Source: Klebsiella sp. BIGb0407
GTDB lineage: Bacteria; Pseudomonadota; Gammaproteobacteria; Enterobacterales; Enterobacteriaceae
Assembly: GCF_024807845.1 (NCBI RefSeq)
Contig: NZ_JANUEQ010000003.1
Location: 186,001 to 250,000, forward strand
Reading direction: 5' to 3'
DNA: 64,000 nucleotides
In this document: piece by piece, positions 39,163-50,945 of the stretch
Layout: each line of letters starts with the position of its first letter
How positions within the stretch are numbered: the first letter of the stretch is position 1
Notes under the pieces: generated by a model
Told to the model about the DNA's origin: nothing
What the model saw: only the letters and a program-made list of their open reading frames with translations
Databases searched by the model: none
Made by a program: the position numbers and the translations under genes

Positions 39163-41193
39163 GTGAAATACGCCCCGGTAAAGCCCGCTAATCTTGGTTT
39201 CAACGAAGAAGGTACACCTGTATCTCGAGATTTTGATGATATCTATTTCTCTAACGATAGCGGGCTTGAGGAGACGCGTTATGTCTTTCTTGGAGGCAAT
39301 AAGTTACCGGAACGATTTACCAGCCATAGCCTACCGTTATTCGTGGTTGCAGAAAGTGGTTTCGGTACCGGACTGAATTTTCTGGCGTTATGGCAGGCAT
39401 TTGATGAGTTTCTCCAGAAACAGCCTGAAGCAACGCTAAAACGTCTCCATTTCATCAGTTTTGAAAAATTTCCGCTAACGGTAGCGGATTTAATCCTGGC
39501 CCAGCAACACTGGCCAACTCTGGCTCCTTATGCAGCCGAACTACAGCGACAGTGGCCCGACGCTATCGCTGGCTGCCACAGGTTATTACTGGCCGATGGA
39601 CGTGTGACGCTGGATTTATGGCTGGGAGATATTAATGAACTGGGACCACAGCTTGACGATCAGCTAAATCAGCAAGTTGATGCCTGGTTTCTTGATGGTT
39701 TTGCGCCAGCAAAAAACCCGGATATGTGGACTCAGGAACTGTTTCAGATGATGGCACGTACAGCTCGCCCGGGCTGTACCCTCGCCACCTTTACCGCAGC
39801 AGGTTTTGTCCGCCGCGGCTTGCAGGAAGCCGGGTTTAGTATGGCAAAAAGCAAAGGTTTTGGCCCTAAGCGTTCCATGCTGGTGGGTGAAATGATACAG
39901 CCTCTGCCACAAACCTTACGCACACCCTGGTATGCACGTTCAGGTAGCCAGCAGCGTGAAGTTGCCCTGATTGGCGGGGGCGTTGCCAGTGCTTTACTGG
40001 CACTGGCACTATTACGGCGGGGCTGGGAAGTCACGTTATATTGTGCCGATGATGCACCGGCGCGAGGTGCTTCAGGTAACCGTCAGGGAGCACTGTATCC
40101 ACTGTTAAGCGCCCATGATGCCGCCCTGGCACATTTTTTCCCGGCCGCTTTTACCTTCGCCCGTCGTGTATACGATAGCCTGCCGGTCAATTTTGATCAT
40201 GACTGGTGCGGTGTCACACAGCTGGCCTGGGACGAAAAAAGTGCGCATAAAATAGCGCAAATGCTCAGCCTGAATTTACCGCCCTCTATTGCCTTTGAGG
40301 TTGATGCAAAGACTGTAGCCGAAACCTGTGGCGTAGTGACCGATTGTGATGGAATTACTTATCCACAAGGCGGCTGGCTGTATCCCGCTCAGCTCACGGC
40401 GCTGACCCTCGAATTAGCCCAGCAACAGGGGCTTAAAGTATTCTATAACCATGAAGTAACCGACCTGAAACAAACCGAATCCGACTGGCAGTTAACTTTT
40501 TCCAGTCAGTCCCCGCGTGAACATCAAGTCGTCGTGCTGGCAAACGGCCATAAAATTAACCATTTTTCGCAGACCCGGGAACTGCCGGTCTATGCGGTGG
40601 GGGGACAGGTCAGCCATATTCCGACTAACCCTACTCTGGGTGCGTTACGCCAGGTACTGTGTTACGACGGGTATCTCACCCCGGTTAATCCTGAAAACCA
40701 GCATCATTGTATCGGTGCCAGCTATCATCGCGGGCAGGAAGAGATGGTCTTTAATGAGGAAGATCAGCTGCATAACCGTCAGCGCCTGATTGACTGCCTG
40801 CCTGACGCCGACTGGCCGAAAACCATTGATGTGTCTGATAATCAGGCCCGCTGCGGCGTGCGTTGTGCTACGCGCGATCACCTGCCGATGGTAGGAAATG
40901 TCCCGAACTATGAAGCGATTCTGACACAATACGCGACGCTGGCTGAAGCTCCTGAAAGTGCAGCGCCTGCCCCAGTTTATACGAATCTGTTTATGCTCGC
41001 CGCGCTGGGCTCACGCGGGCTCTGCAGTGCACCACTGAGCGCAGAGATTCTGGCGGCACAAATGAGCGAAGAACCGATTCCGATGGATGTCGGTACCCTG
41101 GAAGCGCTGAACCCTAATCGTTTGTGGGTGAGAAAATTACTGAAAGGAAAAGCGGTGGTTACCACCCGGCATTACTCGTCTTCGCCGTTATAG
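39163..41193 (+). CDS. mnmC: Bifunctional tRNA mnm5s2U biosynthesis protein MnmC
   Basis: Two-domain enzyme finishing the 5-methylaminomethyl-2-thiouridine wobble modification. The C-terminal FAD domain removes the carboxymethyl group, and the N-terminal SAM domain methylates. From the GTG at 39163 it has 676 residues (E. coli 668) and starts [14 protein letters not shown], as the family does. The frame open back to 39061 is not conserved. The methyltransferase domain (about 1-245) has [18 protein letters not shown] and [15 protein letters not shown]. The oxidase domain has the dinucleotide motif [17 protein letters not shown] (about 270-286). It is divergent from fabB. Confidence 0.95.
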   Translation: MKYAPVKPANLGFNEEGTPVSRDFDDIYFSNDSGLEETRYVFLGGNKLPERFTSHSLPLFVVAESGFGTGLNFLALWQAFDEFLQKQPEATLKRLHFISFEKFPLTVADLILAQQHWPTLAPYAAELQRQWPDAIAGCHRLLLADGRVTLDLWLGDINELGPQLDDQLNQQVDAWFLDGFAPAKNPDMWTQELFQMMARTARPGCTLATFTAAGFVRRGLQEAGFSMAKSKGFGPKRSMLVGEMIQPLPQTLRTPWYARSGSQQREVALIGGGVASALLALALLRRGWEVTLYCADDAPARGASGNRQGALYPLLSAHDAALAHFFPAAFTFARRVYDSLPVNFDHDWCGVTQLAWDEKSAHKIAQMLSLNLPPSIAFEVDAKTVAETCGVVTDCDGITYPQGGWLYPAQLTALTLELAQQQGLKVFYNHEVTDLKQTESDWQLTFSSQSPREHQVVVLANGHKINHFSQTRELPVYAVGGQVSHIPTNPTLGALRQVLCYDGYLTPVNPENQHHCIGASYHRGQEEMVFNEEDQLHNRQRLIDCLPDADWPKTIDVSDNQARCGVRCATRDHLPMVGNVPNYEAILTQYATLAEAPESAAPAPVYTNLFMLAALGSRGLCSAPLSAEILAAQMSEEPIPMDVGTLEALNPNRLWVRKLLKGKAVVTTRHYSSSPL

Positions 41194-41198
41194 CTAAG

Positions 41199-41229
41199 AG
41201 GCCCGTTTCCGTTCGAGGGAAACGGGCCT
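41199..41229. terminator. Bidirectional hairpin between convergent mnmC and yfcL
   Basis: AGGCCCGTTTCC pairs with GGAAACGGGCCT around about seven loop bases. The stem is strong, with few flanking T residues. It lies six bases after the mnmC stop. Confidence 0.65.
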
Positions 41230-41233
41230 GATA

Positions 41234-41512
41234 TTATGCGTTTTTAGCCTGGGTATAAAGCTTATCCCACATTTCAAGCACCAGAACCTGGTCACGGGGA
41301 GAAAGTTCACCCGCACTAATCGCCTTTTCCAGGCTTTCGCTGACCTGACGATAAAGAGCTTCGTGGGAGTGGTCTTCACCAAACTCCAGTTCCGAGATAG
41401 AAAGGGTCAGATGGCCGCGTAAATAACCGCCGGCAAATAACTCGTCATCCGTGCCATGTTCAACCATACCGTCGATGGACGCCAGAATATGTGACTCAAA
41501 CTCCGCGAGCAT
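41234..41512 (-). CDS. yfcL: YfcL family protein
   Basis: Small acidic cytoplasmic protein of 92 residues, the same as E. coli YfcL; function unknown. Family features are the N-terminus [26 protein letters not shown] (abbreviated motif: [20 protein letters not shown]) and the helical C-terminal half ending [10 protein letters not shown]. It is last in a leftward cluster prmB-aroC-mepA-yfcA-epmC-yfcL with short gaps (28 bases to epmC). Confidence 0.9.
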   Translation of the reverse strand: MLAEFESHILASIDGMVEHGTDDELFAGGYLRGHLTLSISELEFGEDHSHEALYRQVSESLEKAISAGELSPRDQVLVLEMWDKLYTQAKNA

Positions 41513-41540
41513 GTTACTTCCTCTTTACTCATTGTTAGGA

Positions 41541-42086
41541 TTATAGATCTTCAGGCCAGGGAAACAGCTCTGCGGTCAACGGCGGAACATGGTAATACTC
41601 CCTCAGAGCGCTAATCAGTTTCGCCGGACGTTCAGGTATCCCCTGTTCAAGATAGTGCATCACCTGAGCATGTACCCTGCGCTGAAAAGCGATACGATCA
41701 GGCTCAACATCACCACTGAGGTTGTCACAGCTGACATTGAAAGGAAAACCTGCGGCCACGCAGAGTAACCACTCCAGCGCCTGAGGTTTAACTTCCACAT
41801 CTTCAAACTGGCTTTGCGTCTGGGCATCTCGCCCGTCCGGACAATACCAGTAACCAAAATCGACCAATTTACGCCGCTCTTTACCGGCAATACACCAGTG
41901 GGATATTTCGTGCATGCCACTGGCATAATAACCATGGGCAAAAACAATACGGTTAAACGGTTGTTCATCATCTGCGGGCAGATAGATAGGTTCATCATCA
42001 CCTTTAATCAACCGGGTATTAAACTCAGCCAGGAAACAACGGTCGAAAATATCGATCAGTTCCTGATAATGATGGCTGTTACTCAT
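41541..42086 (-). CDS. epmC: Elongation factor P hydroxylase EpmC (YfcM)
   Basis: Hydroxylates the beta-lysyl-lysine on EF-P after EpmA/EpmB modification. 181 residues (E. coli 182). The likely metal ligands lie in the HEISHWCIAG region (HExxH-like His/Glu/His near residue 60). RIVFAHGYYASGMHE and GYWYCPDGRDA are conserved, and the C-terminus LTAELFPWPEDL is present. Part of the leftward aroC-yfcL cluster. Confidence 0.92.
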   Translation of the reverse strand: MSNSHHYQELIDIFDRCFLAEFNTRLIKGDDEPIYLPADDEQPFNRIVFAHGYYASGMHEISHWCIAGKERRKLVDFGYWYCPDGRDAQTQSQFEDVEVKPQALEWLLCVAAGFPFNVSCDNLSGDVEPDRIAFQRRVHAQVMHYLEQGIPERPAKLISALREYYHVPPLTAELFPWPEDL

Positions 42087-42099
42087 AATTTTTTTCCAC

Positions 42100-42897
42100 T
42101 CAAGCCACGCCTAACCAACGAAGAATATCAGCCCCATGACTGTCATAGAGCAGTTTCATGCTCATGACTGCCGAGACGACGACTATCATCGGTCGGATCA
42201 ATTGTTGCCCTTTACTCAATACCAGACGCGATCCAAGACGTGCGCCAATAATTTGTCCAAAAAGCATCACCAGGCCCATGCCCCAGACGACTTTACCGCT
42301 AATCATAAATAGCAATAAACCACCGATATTTGAGGTGGCATTCAGTACTTTGGCATGTGCCGTTGACTTCGCAAGGTTAAAACCACACAGGGTCACAAAC
42401 GCCAGGGTATAGAAAGAACCTGCGCCCGGACCAAAGAAACCATCATAAAAACCGACACAGCCGCCAGCAACCAGCGCAAACGGCAGACCATGAAGACGAC
42501 GATGTCTGTCTTCTTCCCCAAGCTTGGGCATGAGTAAGAAGTAAAGGCCAATACCAATCACCAGCACCGGTAAAATCTGGCGCAGAATATCAGACTCAAT
42601 ATGTTGTACTAATAAAGCACCGCTAACAGAGCCAATAAATGTCATCAGAATATTGAGTTTCTGATCGGCAAGACTGACGGCTTTACGACGAAGAAAATAG
42701 ACCGAAGAGGCGATGGATCCCCCACAGGCCTGGAGTTTGTTGGTCGCCAGAGCCTCAGCAGGCGACATACCGGCCGCTAGCAATGCGGGAACGGTCAGCA
42801 ACCCACCGCCTCCAGCCAAAGCATCAATAAACCCTGCCAGCATAGCGACCATAAACAGCACGCCCAGCATTGTAGGGGAAACAATAAACCATTCCAT
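42100..42897 (-). CDS. yfcA: TSUP-family membrane protein YfcA
   Basis: Putative sulfite/organosulfonate-type exporter of the TauE/SafE (TSUP) family; 265 residues and about eight membrane helices. The family pattern appears as AGFIDALAGGGGLLTVPALL in the first repeat (about 21-40) and CVGFYDGFFGPGAGSF in the second (about 150). It lies 13 bases before epmC and 11 after mepA, so it is probably part of one transcript. The substrate is unknown. Confidence 0.92.
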   Translation of the reverse strand: MEWFIVSPTMLGVLFMVAMLAGFIDALAGGGGLLTVPALLAAGMSPAEALATNKLQACGGSIASSVYFLRRKAVSLADQKLNILMTFIGSVSGALLVQHIESDILRQILPVLVIGIGLYFLLMPKLGEEDRHRRLHGLPFALVAGGCVGFYDGFFGPGAGSFYTLAFVTLCGFNLAKSTAHAKVLNATSNIGGLLLFMISGKVVWGMGLVMLFGQIIGARLGSRLVLSKGQQLIRPMIVVVSAVMSMKLLYDSHGADILRWLGVA

Positions 42898-42908
42898 TAA
42901 TTTATCCG

Positions 42909-43733
42909 TTATAAAGCATGCTCATCCAGCAAGGCCTGACAGGAAGCCGGTAAAGGTGGCGGCGTGGTCGGTTTAGAAGGTGAACTTCCGGGAGCTGGTG
43001 GTGCAAACCAACTCTGTAATTCAGCCCCGCAGCCATCACCTGCTGGCGGTTCCGGCTGGTCCAGGCACTCAAAACTGTTTGCCGGGCAACGTAAACGCAC
43101 ATGCATATGGGCGCGATGCGCGAACCACGGGCGGACTTTATGTAACCAGTCGCGGTCAGCTCCCGCATCCAGGCAAAGCTGTTGCTTGATGGCAGGATTA
43201 ACAAAAATTCGCGTTACTTCAGAGTCTTTGGCTGCCATTTTGATAAGGCTATCAATTTCCGGACTCCATAAGGCAGGTACGACACGCTTACCATTTGCCG
43301 CGACTAAATCAATCGCCTGGGGACGTAGTAGCTGAGCAGAAGTCCAGCGTTTTTTCGGTAGCTGTAAAAAAATATCGACATCCAGCCCGGTCTGATGGCT
43401 GGCATGCCCTGAGCTGAAACGTCCTCCGGCTGGCATCCCCATATCACCCACCAGTACGGTCCCGCCTGTTTCCAGGCGGGCCTGCTGGCTGAGACGCTGA
43501 ATAAATGCCACTAAATCCGGATGACCAAAATAACGACGCTGATCGGGACGCATCACCTGATAGTGAGCGTCCTGAAGCGCCAAGCCATGAGCTCCGACAA
43601 TACAGCCATTTGAAAAACCGCCAATAGACTGAGCACTGCCGTTAATCGGATGTTCAATCTTCTGCCATGGCGTTGCCGCCATGGCTTGAACACAGGCTGT
43701 CAGCGCCAATAATCCGGTCAGGATTTTATTCAT
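42909..43733 (-). CDS. mepA: Penicillin-insensitive murein endopeptidase MepA
   Basis: Periplasmic LAS-family metalloendopeptidase that cleaves D-Ala-mDap crosslinks. 274 residues. The signal peptide [20 protein letters not shown] precedes TPWQKIEHP. Zinc ligands are in [18 protein letters not shown] (His and Asp, about 110-125) and [14 protein letters not shown] (His, about 206-211). Cysteines for disulfides are present, and the C-terminus is Pro-rich. Its ATG lies eight bases inside the aroC end. Confidence 0.95.
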   Translation of the reverse strand: MNKILTGLLALTACVQAMAATPWQKIEHPINGSAQSIGGFSNGCIVGAHGLALQDAHYQVMRPDQRRYFGHPDLVAFIQRLSQQARLETGGTVLVGDMGMPAGGRFSSGHASHQTGLDVDIFLQLPKKRWTSAQLLRPQAIDLVAANGKRVVPALWSPEIDSLIKMAAKDSEVTRIFVNPAIKQQLCLDAGADRDWLHKVRPWFAHRAHMHVRLRCPANSFECLDQPEPPAGDGCGAELQSWFAPPAPGSSPSKPTTPPPLPASCQALLDEHAL

Positions 43734-44823
43734 TCCCTCTCCAGCTTGGGAGTGTGCAATTCACATCCCCATTCTGCGCACGCTGACGCAGCAAGTGATC
43801 CATCAGCACAATAGCGAGCATTGCTTCTGCGATAGGCACCGCACGGATCCCTACACAAGGATCGTGACGGCCACGGGTGATCATCTCTATTTCTTCACCC
43901 TGCCGATTAATCGTCTTACCTGGTACGGTGATGCTCGAAGTCGGTTTCAGTGCCATATGGGCAACAATTTGCTGGCCGCTGCTGATTCCGCCGAGAATAC
44001 CGCCCGCATGATTACTCTGGAAACCCTGCTGAGTTATCTCATCGCGGTTCTGGCTGCCACGTAGATTAATCGCGCCAAAACCTTCACCGATTTCAACGCC
44101 TTTTACCGCGTTGATGCTCATCAAGGCATGCGCGATATCGGCATCCAGTCGATCAAAGACAGGCTCGCCAAGTCCTGGCGGTACATTGTCAGCCACGACG
44201 GTGATTTTTGCGCCGATCGAGTCGCCTTCTTTTTTCAGCTCACGGATCAGTTCATCAAGGGCAGTAATTTTGTCCGGATCCGGGCAGAAGAACGGGTTAG
44301 TTTCGACCTGACTCCAATCCTTAATCTCTAAGGGAATATCGCCCATTTGTGTCATACAACCGCGTATCACAATGCCAAATTTCTGCTCGAGATATTTTTT
44401 AGCAATCGCTCCGGCAGCTACACGCATCGCGGTTTCACGCGCTGAGGAACGGCCACCGCCACGATAGTCACGGACACCGTATTTCTGCTCGTAGGTGTAA
44501 TCCGCATGACCCGGACGGAAGACGTCTTTGATAGCACTGTAATCCTGCGAACGCTGATCGGTATTTTCAATCAGCAGACCGATACTGGTACCGGTAGTGA
44601 CACCTTCAAAGACACCAGAGAGGATTTTCACCTGATCGGGTTCACGGCGTTGTGTGGTATAGCGAGAGGTTCCCGGGCGACGACGATCGAGATCGTGTTG
44701 CAAGTCAGCTTCGGTCAGGCTGATGCCCGGCGGTACGCCGTCAACAATACAACCCAGCGCGATGCCGTGAGATTCCCCAAATGTCGTTACTCGAAAAACC
44801 TGTCCAATACTGTTACCAGCCAT
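43726..44823 (-). CDS. aroC: Chorismate synthase AroC
   Basis: Last step of the shikimate pathway, converting EPSP to chorismate with reduced FMN. 365 residues (E. coli 361). The family signatures are all present: [55 protein letters not shown] and the C-terminal [18 protein letters not shown]. The ATG at 44823 is preceded by AAGGAG; a GTG one codon earlier is less likely. The C-terminus ([15 protein letters not shown]) is a few residues longer than usual. Confidence 0.97.
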   Translation of the reverse strand: MAGNSIGQVFRVTTFGESHGIALGCIVDGVPPGISLTEADLQHDLDRRRPGTSRYTTQRREPDQVKILSGVFEGVTTGTSIGLLIENTDQRSQDYSAIKDVFRPGHADYTYEQKYGVRDYRGGGRSSARETAMRVAAGAIAKKYLEQKFGIVIRGCMTQMGDIPLEIKDWSQVETNPFFCPDPDKITALDELIRELKKEGDSIGAKITVVADNVPPGLGEPVFDRLDADIAHALMSINAVKGVEIGEGFGAINLRGSQNRDEITQQGFQSNHAGGILGGISSGQQIVAHMALKPTSSITVPGKTINRQGEEIEMITRGRHDPCVGIRAVPIAEAMLAIVLMDHLLRQRAQNGDVNCTLPSWRGNE

Positions 44824-44891
44824 CACGGCTCCTTACCGTTGTCGTCGTTGTTGTCTGTTTTAATTATTCTAACCGTAAGCGTGATTACGGC

Positions 44892-45824
44892 TTAATCCTT
44901 ATAGCGAGCGAACCAGGTTTGCGCCGCTAGCAGTTGTGATTTGGTGAGCATAAAGACACCATCACCGCCTTTATCAAACTCAAGCCAGGTAAAGGGCACG
45001 TCCGGATACTGTTCAATCAGATGTACCATGCTATTTCCGACTTCACAAATCAGTATACCGTCGTCAGTGAGATAGTCAGGTGCACAGCCAAGAATACGGC
45101 GCGCCAGTTCCAAGCCATCGCTACCCGCAGCCAGACCCAATTCCGGTTCAAAATGATATTCGCCCGGCAGGTCAGACATATCTTCCGCATCAACATAAGG
45201 CGGATTCGTGACAATAATATCGTACTGAATTTTTGGCAGGTCACGGAATAAATCGGAACGCATTGGCGTGACGTTATTTTCCAGGCAATGTTCAGCGATG
45301 TTGTGCTCAGTAACAGCCAGAGCATCAACTGAAATATCCACTACATCGACATCGGCTTCCGGGAAGGCATAAGCGCAGGCAATGCCAATACAACCGCTTC
45401 CGGTACACATGTCCAGGATATGACGCGGCTGATGATTAATAAGACCGGCAAAGTGATTGTTAATCAGCTCACCTATCGGTGAACGAGGCACCAAAACACG
45501 CTCATCAACATAAAACTCATGACCGCAGAACCAGGCTTTGTTAGTCAGATAAGCGACGGGAATACGCTCATTCACCCGACGAATAACCCGCTCAACAATC
45601 AGATGACGCTCGCTTGAGGTCAGGCGTGCAGTACGCATATCCTCTGGAATATCCAGCGGGAGATAGAGACTTGGCAGGACCAGTTGAACAGCTTCATCCC
45701 ACGGATTGTCGGTGCCGTGACCATACCAAATGTTGGCGGCACTAAAGCGGCTCACCGACCAACGTAACATATCCTGAATGGTATGCAGTTCATTCACTGC
45801 CTCATCGACAAAAATTTTATCCAT
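44892..45824 (-). CDS. prmB: Ribosomal protein uL3 glutamine N5-methyltransferase PrmB
   Basis: SAM-dependent methylation of Gln150 of ribosomal protein L3. 310 residues from the ATG at 45824, which has GGAGGG before it and gives the family start [19 protein letters not shown]. The frame open to 45905 is not conserved. The SAM motif is [19 protein letters not shown] (about 136-154), and the catalytic NPPY motif lies in [12 protein letters not shown] (about 205). It heads the aroC-mepA-yfcA-epmC-yfcL cluster and is divergent from smrB. Confidence 0.95.
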   Translation of the reverse strand: MDKIFVDEAVNELHTIQDMLRWSVSRFSAANIWYGHGTDNPWDEAVQLVLPSLYLPLDIPEDMRTARLTSSERHLIVERVIRRVNERIPVAYLTNKAWFCGHEFYVDERVLVPRSPIGELINNHFAGLINHQPRHILDMCTGSGCIGIACAYAFPEADVDVVDISVDALAVTEHNIAEHCLENNVTPMRSDLFRDLPKIQYDIIVTNPPYVDAEDMSDLPGEYHFEPELGLAAGSDGLELARRILGCAPDYLTDDGILICEVGNSMVHLIEQYPDVPFTWLEFDKGGDGVFMLTKSQLLAAQTWFARYKD

Positions 45825-45977
45825 GCTGCCCTCCGCAGGCGACTCATGCTTGTTCAATAATAAGCGGCTAGTTTGCCATGAAGACCGGGACAAATCAGCA
45901 TTCATAATGCGATGTGTGCTCTGGAATATATCCTTTTCTTTCTTGAAGGTCGGGAAAACGGGTAAACTGAGGATAAA

Positions 45978-46550
45978 ATGAATGCGAGAAGAGAAAATAT
46001 GAAAAAGTCCTCACCGCTCAGTTCAGAAGATGAATCCCTGTTCCGGGGCCTGATGACTGATACAAAAAAGCTCACCCAGGATACGATTGTTCATCGCACG
46101 GTGCGTAAAAAGATAACTGAAGTGCCGGTAAAACGTCTGCTACAAGATCAGGTCGATGCCAGCCACTATTTTTCGGATGAATTTCAGCCTCGCCTCCCCT
46201 CCGAAGGTCCGACGCGCTATGTACGAGAAGATGTCAGCCATTTTGAGTTAAAAAAAATTCGCCGCGGTGATTACTCCCCGGACCTATTTCTTGACCTGCA
46301 TGGTCTGACTCAGCAACAAGCAAAACAAGAGCTGGGCGCATTAATTGCCGCCTGCCGCCGTGAACATGTGTTTTGTGCCTGTGTGATGCACGGGCATGGA
46401 AAGCATATTCTCAAGCAACAAACACCTCTGTGGCTGGCACAGCACCCTCATGTGATGGCGTTTCATCAGGCCCCGAAAACCTATGGCGGCGATGCAGCCT
46501 TACTGGTGCTGATTGAAGTCGAAGAGTGGCAGCCACCTGAACTGATTTAA
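45978..46550 (+). CDS. smrB: Smr-domain endonuclease SmrB (YfcN), ribosome rescue
   Basis: Endonuclease that cuts mRNA at collided ribosomes. 190 residues from 45978, or 183 from the ATG at 45999. The latter matches the E. coli length and N-terminus (MKK), but only the former has a correctly spaced GAGG. The C-terminal Smr domain (about 95-185) carries [15 protein letters not shown] and [16 protein letters not shown]. The N-terminal part is a helical ribosome-binding segment. It ends at a terminator shared with sixA. Confidence 0.94.
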   Translation: MNARRENMKKSSPLSSEDESLFRGLMTDTKKLTQDTIVHRTVRKKITEVPVKRLLQDQVDASHYFSDEFQPRLPSEGPTRYVREDVSHFELKKIRRGDYSPDLFLDLHGLTQQQAKQELGALIAACRREHVFCACVMHGHGKHILKQQTPLWLAQHPHVMAFHQAPKTYGGDAALLVLIEVEEWQPPELI

Positions 46551-46568
46551 TCTGCGGAACGCATAACG

Positions 46569-46594
46569 AAAAAAGTCGCCAGGGCGACTTTTTT
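46569..46594. terminator. Bidirectional intrinsic terminator between smrB and sixA
   Basis: AAGTCGCC-AGG-GCGACTT is flanked by an A-run on the left and a T-run on the right, so it serves both converging genes. Confidence 0.9.
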
Positions 46595-46611
46595 GCTAAC
46601 AGAGAAGAAAA

Positions 46612-47100
46612 TCAGACTGTTTTTTCTGTTTTAAACTGGCACGGACTTTTCTGCCAGTTAAGAGTGCCCTTCCCGGTCAGCGGTTCGAGCGTTACGCTGG
46701 CAATCGCGGAAGTAGAGAACATCGGTGGGGATTCTTGCGGGCATAGCGCCGACACCAGATAACCTACCAGAGGCAGATGGGAGATAACCAGTACCGAGGA
46801 TACGCCTTCCGCGGCGAGCATATTCAGATAGCCAGCAACGCTATCGGCATCTCCCCCTGGCGTCAGTTCTGGCAGGACATCCGTCTGACCCGCAAACGAC
46901 AATTCTTCACCCACGACGGCTAAGGTTTGTTCTGCGCGTAAATAAGGGCTGACCAGAACTCTCTCAATATTTGCTGTCTGACCTTTCAGCCAGGCCGCCA
47001 TCAATCGTGATTCATCACAGCCGCACTCTGTCAGAGGACGTACTGAGTCGCTTGCAGCATTCAGAGCCGCATCACCGTGACGCATAATAAACACTTGCAT
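46612..47100 (-). CDS. sixA: Phosphohistidine phosphatase SixA
   Basis: Histidine-phosphatase-fold enzyme that removes phosphate from phosphohistidine proteins; in E. coli it modulates ArcB and the nitrogen PTS protein NPr. 162 residues. The catalytic RHG lies at VFIMRHGDAALNA (His8). A second Arg lies in VSPYLRAEQTL, and the distal His in LVISHLPLVGYLVSAL (about 108). It is cytoplasmic. It is separated from fadJ by about 190 bases. Confidence 0.95.
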   Translation of the reverse strand: MQVFIMRHGDAALNAASDSVRPLTECGCDESRLMAAWLKGQTANIERVLVSPYLRAEQTLAVVGEELSFAGQTDVLPELTPGGDADSVAGYLNMLAAEGVSSVLVISHLPLVGYLVSALCPQESPPMFSTSAIASVTLEPLTGKGTLNWQKSPCQFKTEKTV

Positions 47101-47294
47101 ATTGCACCGCTTTTGTTAACCAAGGACACCTTAAATCCCCACGCAAAGGAAAAGGATTTGGCAGCCCGGCATTGTGCCTGATTCATACATCGAATGAAAC
47201 GCTGATCTTTACCTTAATGCTGTGAACTCAGTCAATCTTTGTTGATAAAATCATCGCTAACGACGGCTAATCGTTGGATTTGAACGATTATCAA

Positions 47295-49418
47295 TCAGTT
47301 TCCATCAGTAAAAGACTCACTTTGTTCTGCCATCGCTATCAAACGCTCGCAGGGAGTGAAACGCTCACCATACACATGCGCCAGGTGTTGTAAGCGCGCA
47401 ACCACAGTGGCGATTCCCAGCTGATTCATATAGTGGAATGGACCGCCCAGAAATGGCGGGAAACCAATACCAAATACCCCACCAATATCACCATCACGCG
47501 TAGAGCGAATCACCCCTTCATCCAGGCTACGAGCCGCTTCATTAAGCAGCATCATCACGCAGCGTTCAGCCAGACTTTCGCTATTCAGCCGGACCGCTGG
47601 TGTGACGCCAAGCAGGCCATAAATAGTGTTATCCGCCTGTTTCTTACTCTTTTTCCCTCGCGCCGGATACAAATAAAAGCCACGGCTATTTTTCCGCCCG
47701 CGACGATCGTCAGCTAAAATGGCATTCAACGCCGAAGGAGGCGCAAAACGCTCGCCGTAGGCTTCTTCAAGCACGGGCATGATTTTGGTTCCGACATCGA
47801 TCCCAACCTCATCAAGTAACTGAATCGGGCCGACCGGGAACCCAAACTTCACCAGGGCATTATCAATGTGTTCTACCGGCTCACCTTCCACCAAGCAACG
47901 CAAAGCTTCATTGATATAGGGCGCTAAAATACGGTTAACATAAAATCCCGCGCTATCGCCTACCACAATCGGGGTTTTACCTTGCTTCTTCGCTAGCGCC
48001 ACGGTCGTGGAAATAGTTGCAGCACTTGTTCCGGCATGAGGTATCACTTCTACCAAAGGCATTTTATCGACCGGACTAAAATAGTGCAGACCAATAACCT
48101 GTTGCGGGCGTGTGGCATAAGCCGCGATATCGCGAATAGGTATCGATGAGGTGTTGGAGGCAAAAATAGTTTCAGGGCTGGCAAACTGTTCAACCTCGGC
48201 CACCATCTGCTGTTTCAGCGCCAGGTTTTCAAATACCGCTTCAATCACAACATCCATCTGCCGGAATCCCTGATAGTCAGTTCCCCCGGAAATCCGCGCC
48301 ATTTCCCGTTCTCTTTGCACCGGGGCAATCTGACGACGACTGACCTGTTTACTCAACAGATCCCAGCTGTATTTCAGGGCATGATTAATGCCTTCGGGCG
48401 TCGTATCTTTGACGCGAACCGGCAATTGCCCCTTGATTGCGGTGACATAAGTAATACCCGCGCCCATTAAACCGCCACCCAGCACACCAACAGAATGCAG
48501 AGGCCGTGGAGGCACTTCGCTGCCGGACTCTTTTTTCAACGCTGAACTGGCGAAAAACAGGCCGCGTAAGGCGGCTGATTGCGGCGACATAGCCAGGATA
48601 CCGAAAGCTTTCGCTTCCGCCTCATAGCCTTTGTCGCTTCCTTGTGCCAGACCAAGCTCAATAACATCAAGAATTTGATTGACTGCTGGGTAGTTTCCCT
48701 GGGTTTTTTGCAGCGTTTTTTTACTGACCAGACGGAACAGTAGTGGCCGCCCTATTCCTGCCAGAAAACGCTCTTTCACCGGCAGGCGATGAACCGGTTT
48801 ATGCCCACGCAAGGCCAGAGCGACAGCAATATCCAGTAACTGTGACTTCGCAACGACCTCGTCAACCAGCCCCAGCTTTAAGGCTTGCTTCGGGCGGAGC
48901 TGTCGGCCAGTAAGGATAGTATCCAGCGCTTTCGATACGCCAATTAACCGCGGTAAACGCTGCGTTCCACCGGCTCCTGGCAGTAAGCCTAGCTGGACTT
49001 CGGGTAAACCCAGCCGGGTTTCCGGCTGGTCAGTACAGATTCGCGCATGACAGGCCAGTGCCAGCTCAAGCCCCCCGCCTAAGCAACTGCCATGAATAGC
49101 GGCGACCACAGGTACAGGCAGAGAGGCAATATCCGCCATGATTTGCTGCCCCTGATGCGCCAAAGTTTCCGCATCCTCGGCTGTTTTACACTCTGCAATC
49201 ATGAAAATATCAGCACCAGCAATAAAATTGTCTGGTTTAGCTGAGATAAAAACCACGCCTTTAATACCCGAATGAGCGCGGATTTGCTGGATAATCTCCC
49301 GAACTTGCGCAGCAAATTCGGCTTTCAGCGTATTCACTCTTTCGCCGGGAACATCGATGGTGACTACCGCTACGTTATCTGCCCGGATCTCCAGGCGAAA
49401 TGCACTAAGCTGTTCCAT
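47295..49418 (-). CDS. fadJ: Fatty-acid oxidation complex subunit alpha FadJ
   Basis: Bifunctional enoyl-CoA hydratase/3-hydroxyacyl-CoA dehydrogenase of the anaerobic-type beta-oxidation complex. 707 residues (E. coli 714). The N-terminal crotonase domain (about 1-190) has [11 protein letters not shown] and the oxyanion-hole region [19 protein letters not shown]. The dehydrogenase Rossmann motif is [13 protein letters not shown] (about 312), with the catalytic His in [18 protein letters not shown]. Its ATG overlaps the fadI stop by one base (TAATG). Confidence 0.97.
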   Translation of the reverse strand: MEQLSAFRLEIRADNVAVVTIDVPGERVNTLKAEFAAQVREIIQQIRAHSGIKGVVFISAKPDNFIAGADIFMIAECKTAEDAETLAHQGQQIMADIASLPVPVVAAIHGSCLGGGLELALACHARICTDQPETRLGLPEVQLGLLPGAGGTQRLPRLIGVSKALDTILTGRQLRPKQALKLGLVDEVVAKSQLLDIAVALALRGHKPVHRLPVKERFLAGIGRPLLFRLVSKKTLQKTQGNYPAVNQILDVIELGLAQGSDKGYEAEAKAFGILAMSPQSAALRGLFFASSALKKESGSEVPPRPLHSVGVLGGGLMGAGITYVTAIKGQLPVRVKDTTPEGINHALKYSWDLLSKQVSRRQIAPVQREREMARISGGTDYQGFRQMDVVIEAVFENLALKQQMVAEVEQFASPETIFASNTSSIPIRDIAAYATRPQQVIGLHYFSPVDKMPLVEVIPHAGTSAATISTTVALAKKQGKTPIVVGDSAGFYVNRILAPYINEALRCLVEGEPVEHIDNALVKFGFPVGPIQLLDEVGIDVGTKIMPVLEEAYGERFAPPSALNAILADDRRGRKNSRGFYLYPARGKKSKKQADNTIYGLLGVTPAVRLNSESLAERCVMMLLNEAARSLDEGVIRSTRDGDIGGVFGIGFPPFLGGPFHYMNQLGIATVVARLQHLAHVYGERFTPCERLIAMAEQSESFTDGN

Positions 49419-50728
49419 TATTCGGCCTCCAGTACCATTGCAGCACCCAGTCCACCAGCCGCACAGGCCGTCACTAAACCAAACCCACCGCCACGACGAC
49501 GCAATTCATGTAACGTCTGGGTTACCATTCTCGCCCCGGTAGCCGCAAACGGATGACCATAAGCAATAGAGCCTCCCAGAACATTGAATTTTGCCTCGTC
49601 AACTTCTCCCGTCGCCTGAGAACGCCCCAGTTTTTCACGCGCGAACTCGGCGCTGGCTAACATTTTGAGGTTGGCGAGGGTCTGTGAGGCAAAAGCCTCA
49701 TGCATATCAAATAGCGTCAGGTCGTTAAGCGTCAGCCCGGCGCGATCCAGCGCCAGGGGTGTCGCCCATGCAGGGCCCAGCAACATATCCTGCCAGACAT
49801 CAATGGCGGTAAAGGCGTAGCTGCGCAGATAACCCAGCGGTATCAGCCCCAGTTCTCTGGCACGCGATTCTGCCATCAAAATGACGGCTGCCGCGCCGTC
49901 TGTCAGCGGTGTGCTGTTTGCGGCGGTAACACTGCCATGTTTCCTGTCAAACGCCGGACGTAATTTTGCATAATCCGCCAGGCTACTCTGCTTGCGGATA
50001 TTATTATCCTCGCTAATCGACTGGCGATAAGGGGGGACAAAAGCCGTCATGACTTCATCCGCCAGTTTGCCTTCCTGCCAGGCCTGAGCCGCAAGCTGGT
50101 GGGAGCGATGCGCCAGCGCATCCTGCTGTTCACGGGTAATACCATGGGTTTTGGCCATTTGCTCTGCCGTATCGCCCATACGCAACCCGGTGGAGTATTC
50201 AGCAATGGCAGGAGGAAGAGGTAGCAAATCGCGCGGCCGCAGGCGAGTGAGCAGTTTGAGACGCTGAGTAAGCGTACGGGCTTTACTTAAGTCCACCAGG
50301 GTGCGGCCTAAATTTTTGCTCACACCAAAAGGCAAAACGGAAGAAGAGTCAGCCCCGCCGGCGATACCCGACTGGATGGTGCCTGCCATAATACTTTCAG
50401 CAACATTGGCTATCGCCTGAAAACTGGTGGCACAGGCGCGACTGACACTATAGGCATCAGTATGAACGCTCATACCGCTCCCTAAGACAATTTCGCGCGC
50501 TATATTGGGGGCCTCAGGCATCTGAATCACCTGGCCAAATACCACCTGATCAATGAGCTCCGGCGCAACGTTACTACGAATTAAGAGTTCCCGAACGACC
50601 CAGTTGCCGAGAGAGACGGCAGGAATACCATGAAAAGCGGTGGCCTGACGGACAAAGGGCGTACGCAGCCCACTGACGATGGCAATCCTTGCACCCTGAC
50701 GCGTAACCAATGGTAATGCCTGGTTCAT
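49418..50728 (-). CDS. fadI: 3-ketoacyl-CoA thiolase FadI
   Basis: Thiolase subunit paired with FadJ. 436 residues, as in E. coli. The nucleophilic Cys lies in [19 protein letters not shown] (about 99). A conserved His lies in [18 protein letters not shown], and the second Cys in [18 protein letters not shown] FadR-like site lies 27-43 bases before the ATG. It is first in the fadIJ operon and coupled to fadJ. Confidence 0.97.
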   Translation of the reverse strand: MNQALPLVTRQGARIAIVSGLRTPFVRQATAFHGIPAVSLGNWVVRELLIRSNVAPELIDQVVFGQVIQMPEAPNIAREIVLGSGMSVHTDAYSVSRACATSFQAIANVAESIMAGTIQSGIAGGADSSSVLPFGVSKNLGRTLVDLSKARTLTQRLKLLTRLRPRDLLPLPPAIAEYSTGLRMGDTAEQMAKTHGITREQQDALAHRSHQLAAQAWQEGKLADEVMTAFVPPYRQSISEDNNIRKQSSLADYAKLRPAFDRKHGSVTAANSTPLTDGAAAVILMAESRARELGLIPLGYLRSYAFTAIDVWQDMLLGPAWATPLALDRAGLTLNDLTLFDMHEAFASQTLANLKMLASAEFAREKLGRSQATGEVDEAKFNVLGGSIAYGHPFAATGARMVTQTLHELRRRGGGFGLVTACAAGGLGAAMVLEAE

Positions 50729-50754
50729 AACGCTCCCCTACAGAGAAAATAATT

Positions 50755-50771
50755 AGTGGTCTGACCTGATG
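50755..50771 (-). promoter_or_regulatory. FadR-like operator upstream of fadIJ
   Basis: The forward strand AGTGGTCTGACCTGATG keeps the TGGTCNGACC core of FadR sites. It lies 27-43 bases before the fadI start, where E. coli fadIJ also has a FadR repressor site. Confidence 0.75.
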
Positions 50772-50898
50772 CCAGTGTTAACTAATTATTCACACTTCGC
50801 CAACCCTTTAGGGGGAAAATTGCGAGAAGCAGCACGTTTCACGATGGGAGAAACAAAAAAATGGGAGAGTTTTTAATCGGGGAATAATCAGGGGCTTT

Positions 50899-50930
50899 AA
50901 AAATGGCTGACATAGGAGTCAGCCATTTTT
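50899..50930 (-). terminator. Intrinsic terminator of yfcZ
   Basis: AAAAATGGCTGAC pairs perfectly with GTCAGCCATTTTT around six loop bases. The T-run lies on the minus strand after the yfcZ stop, and the arrangement also works in the other direction. Confidence 0.9.
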
Positions 50931-50945
50931 GTTCAAGCAGTCAGC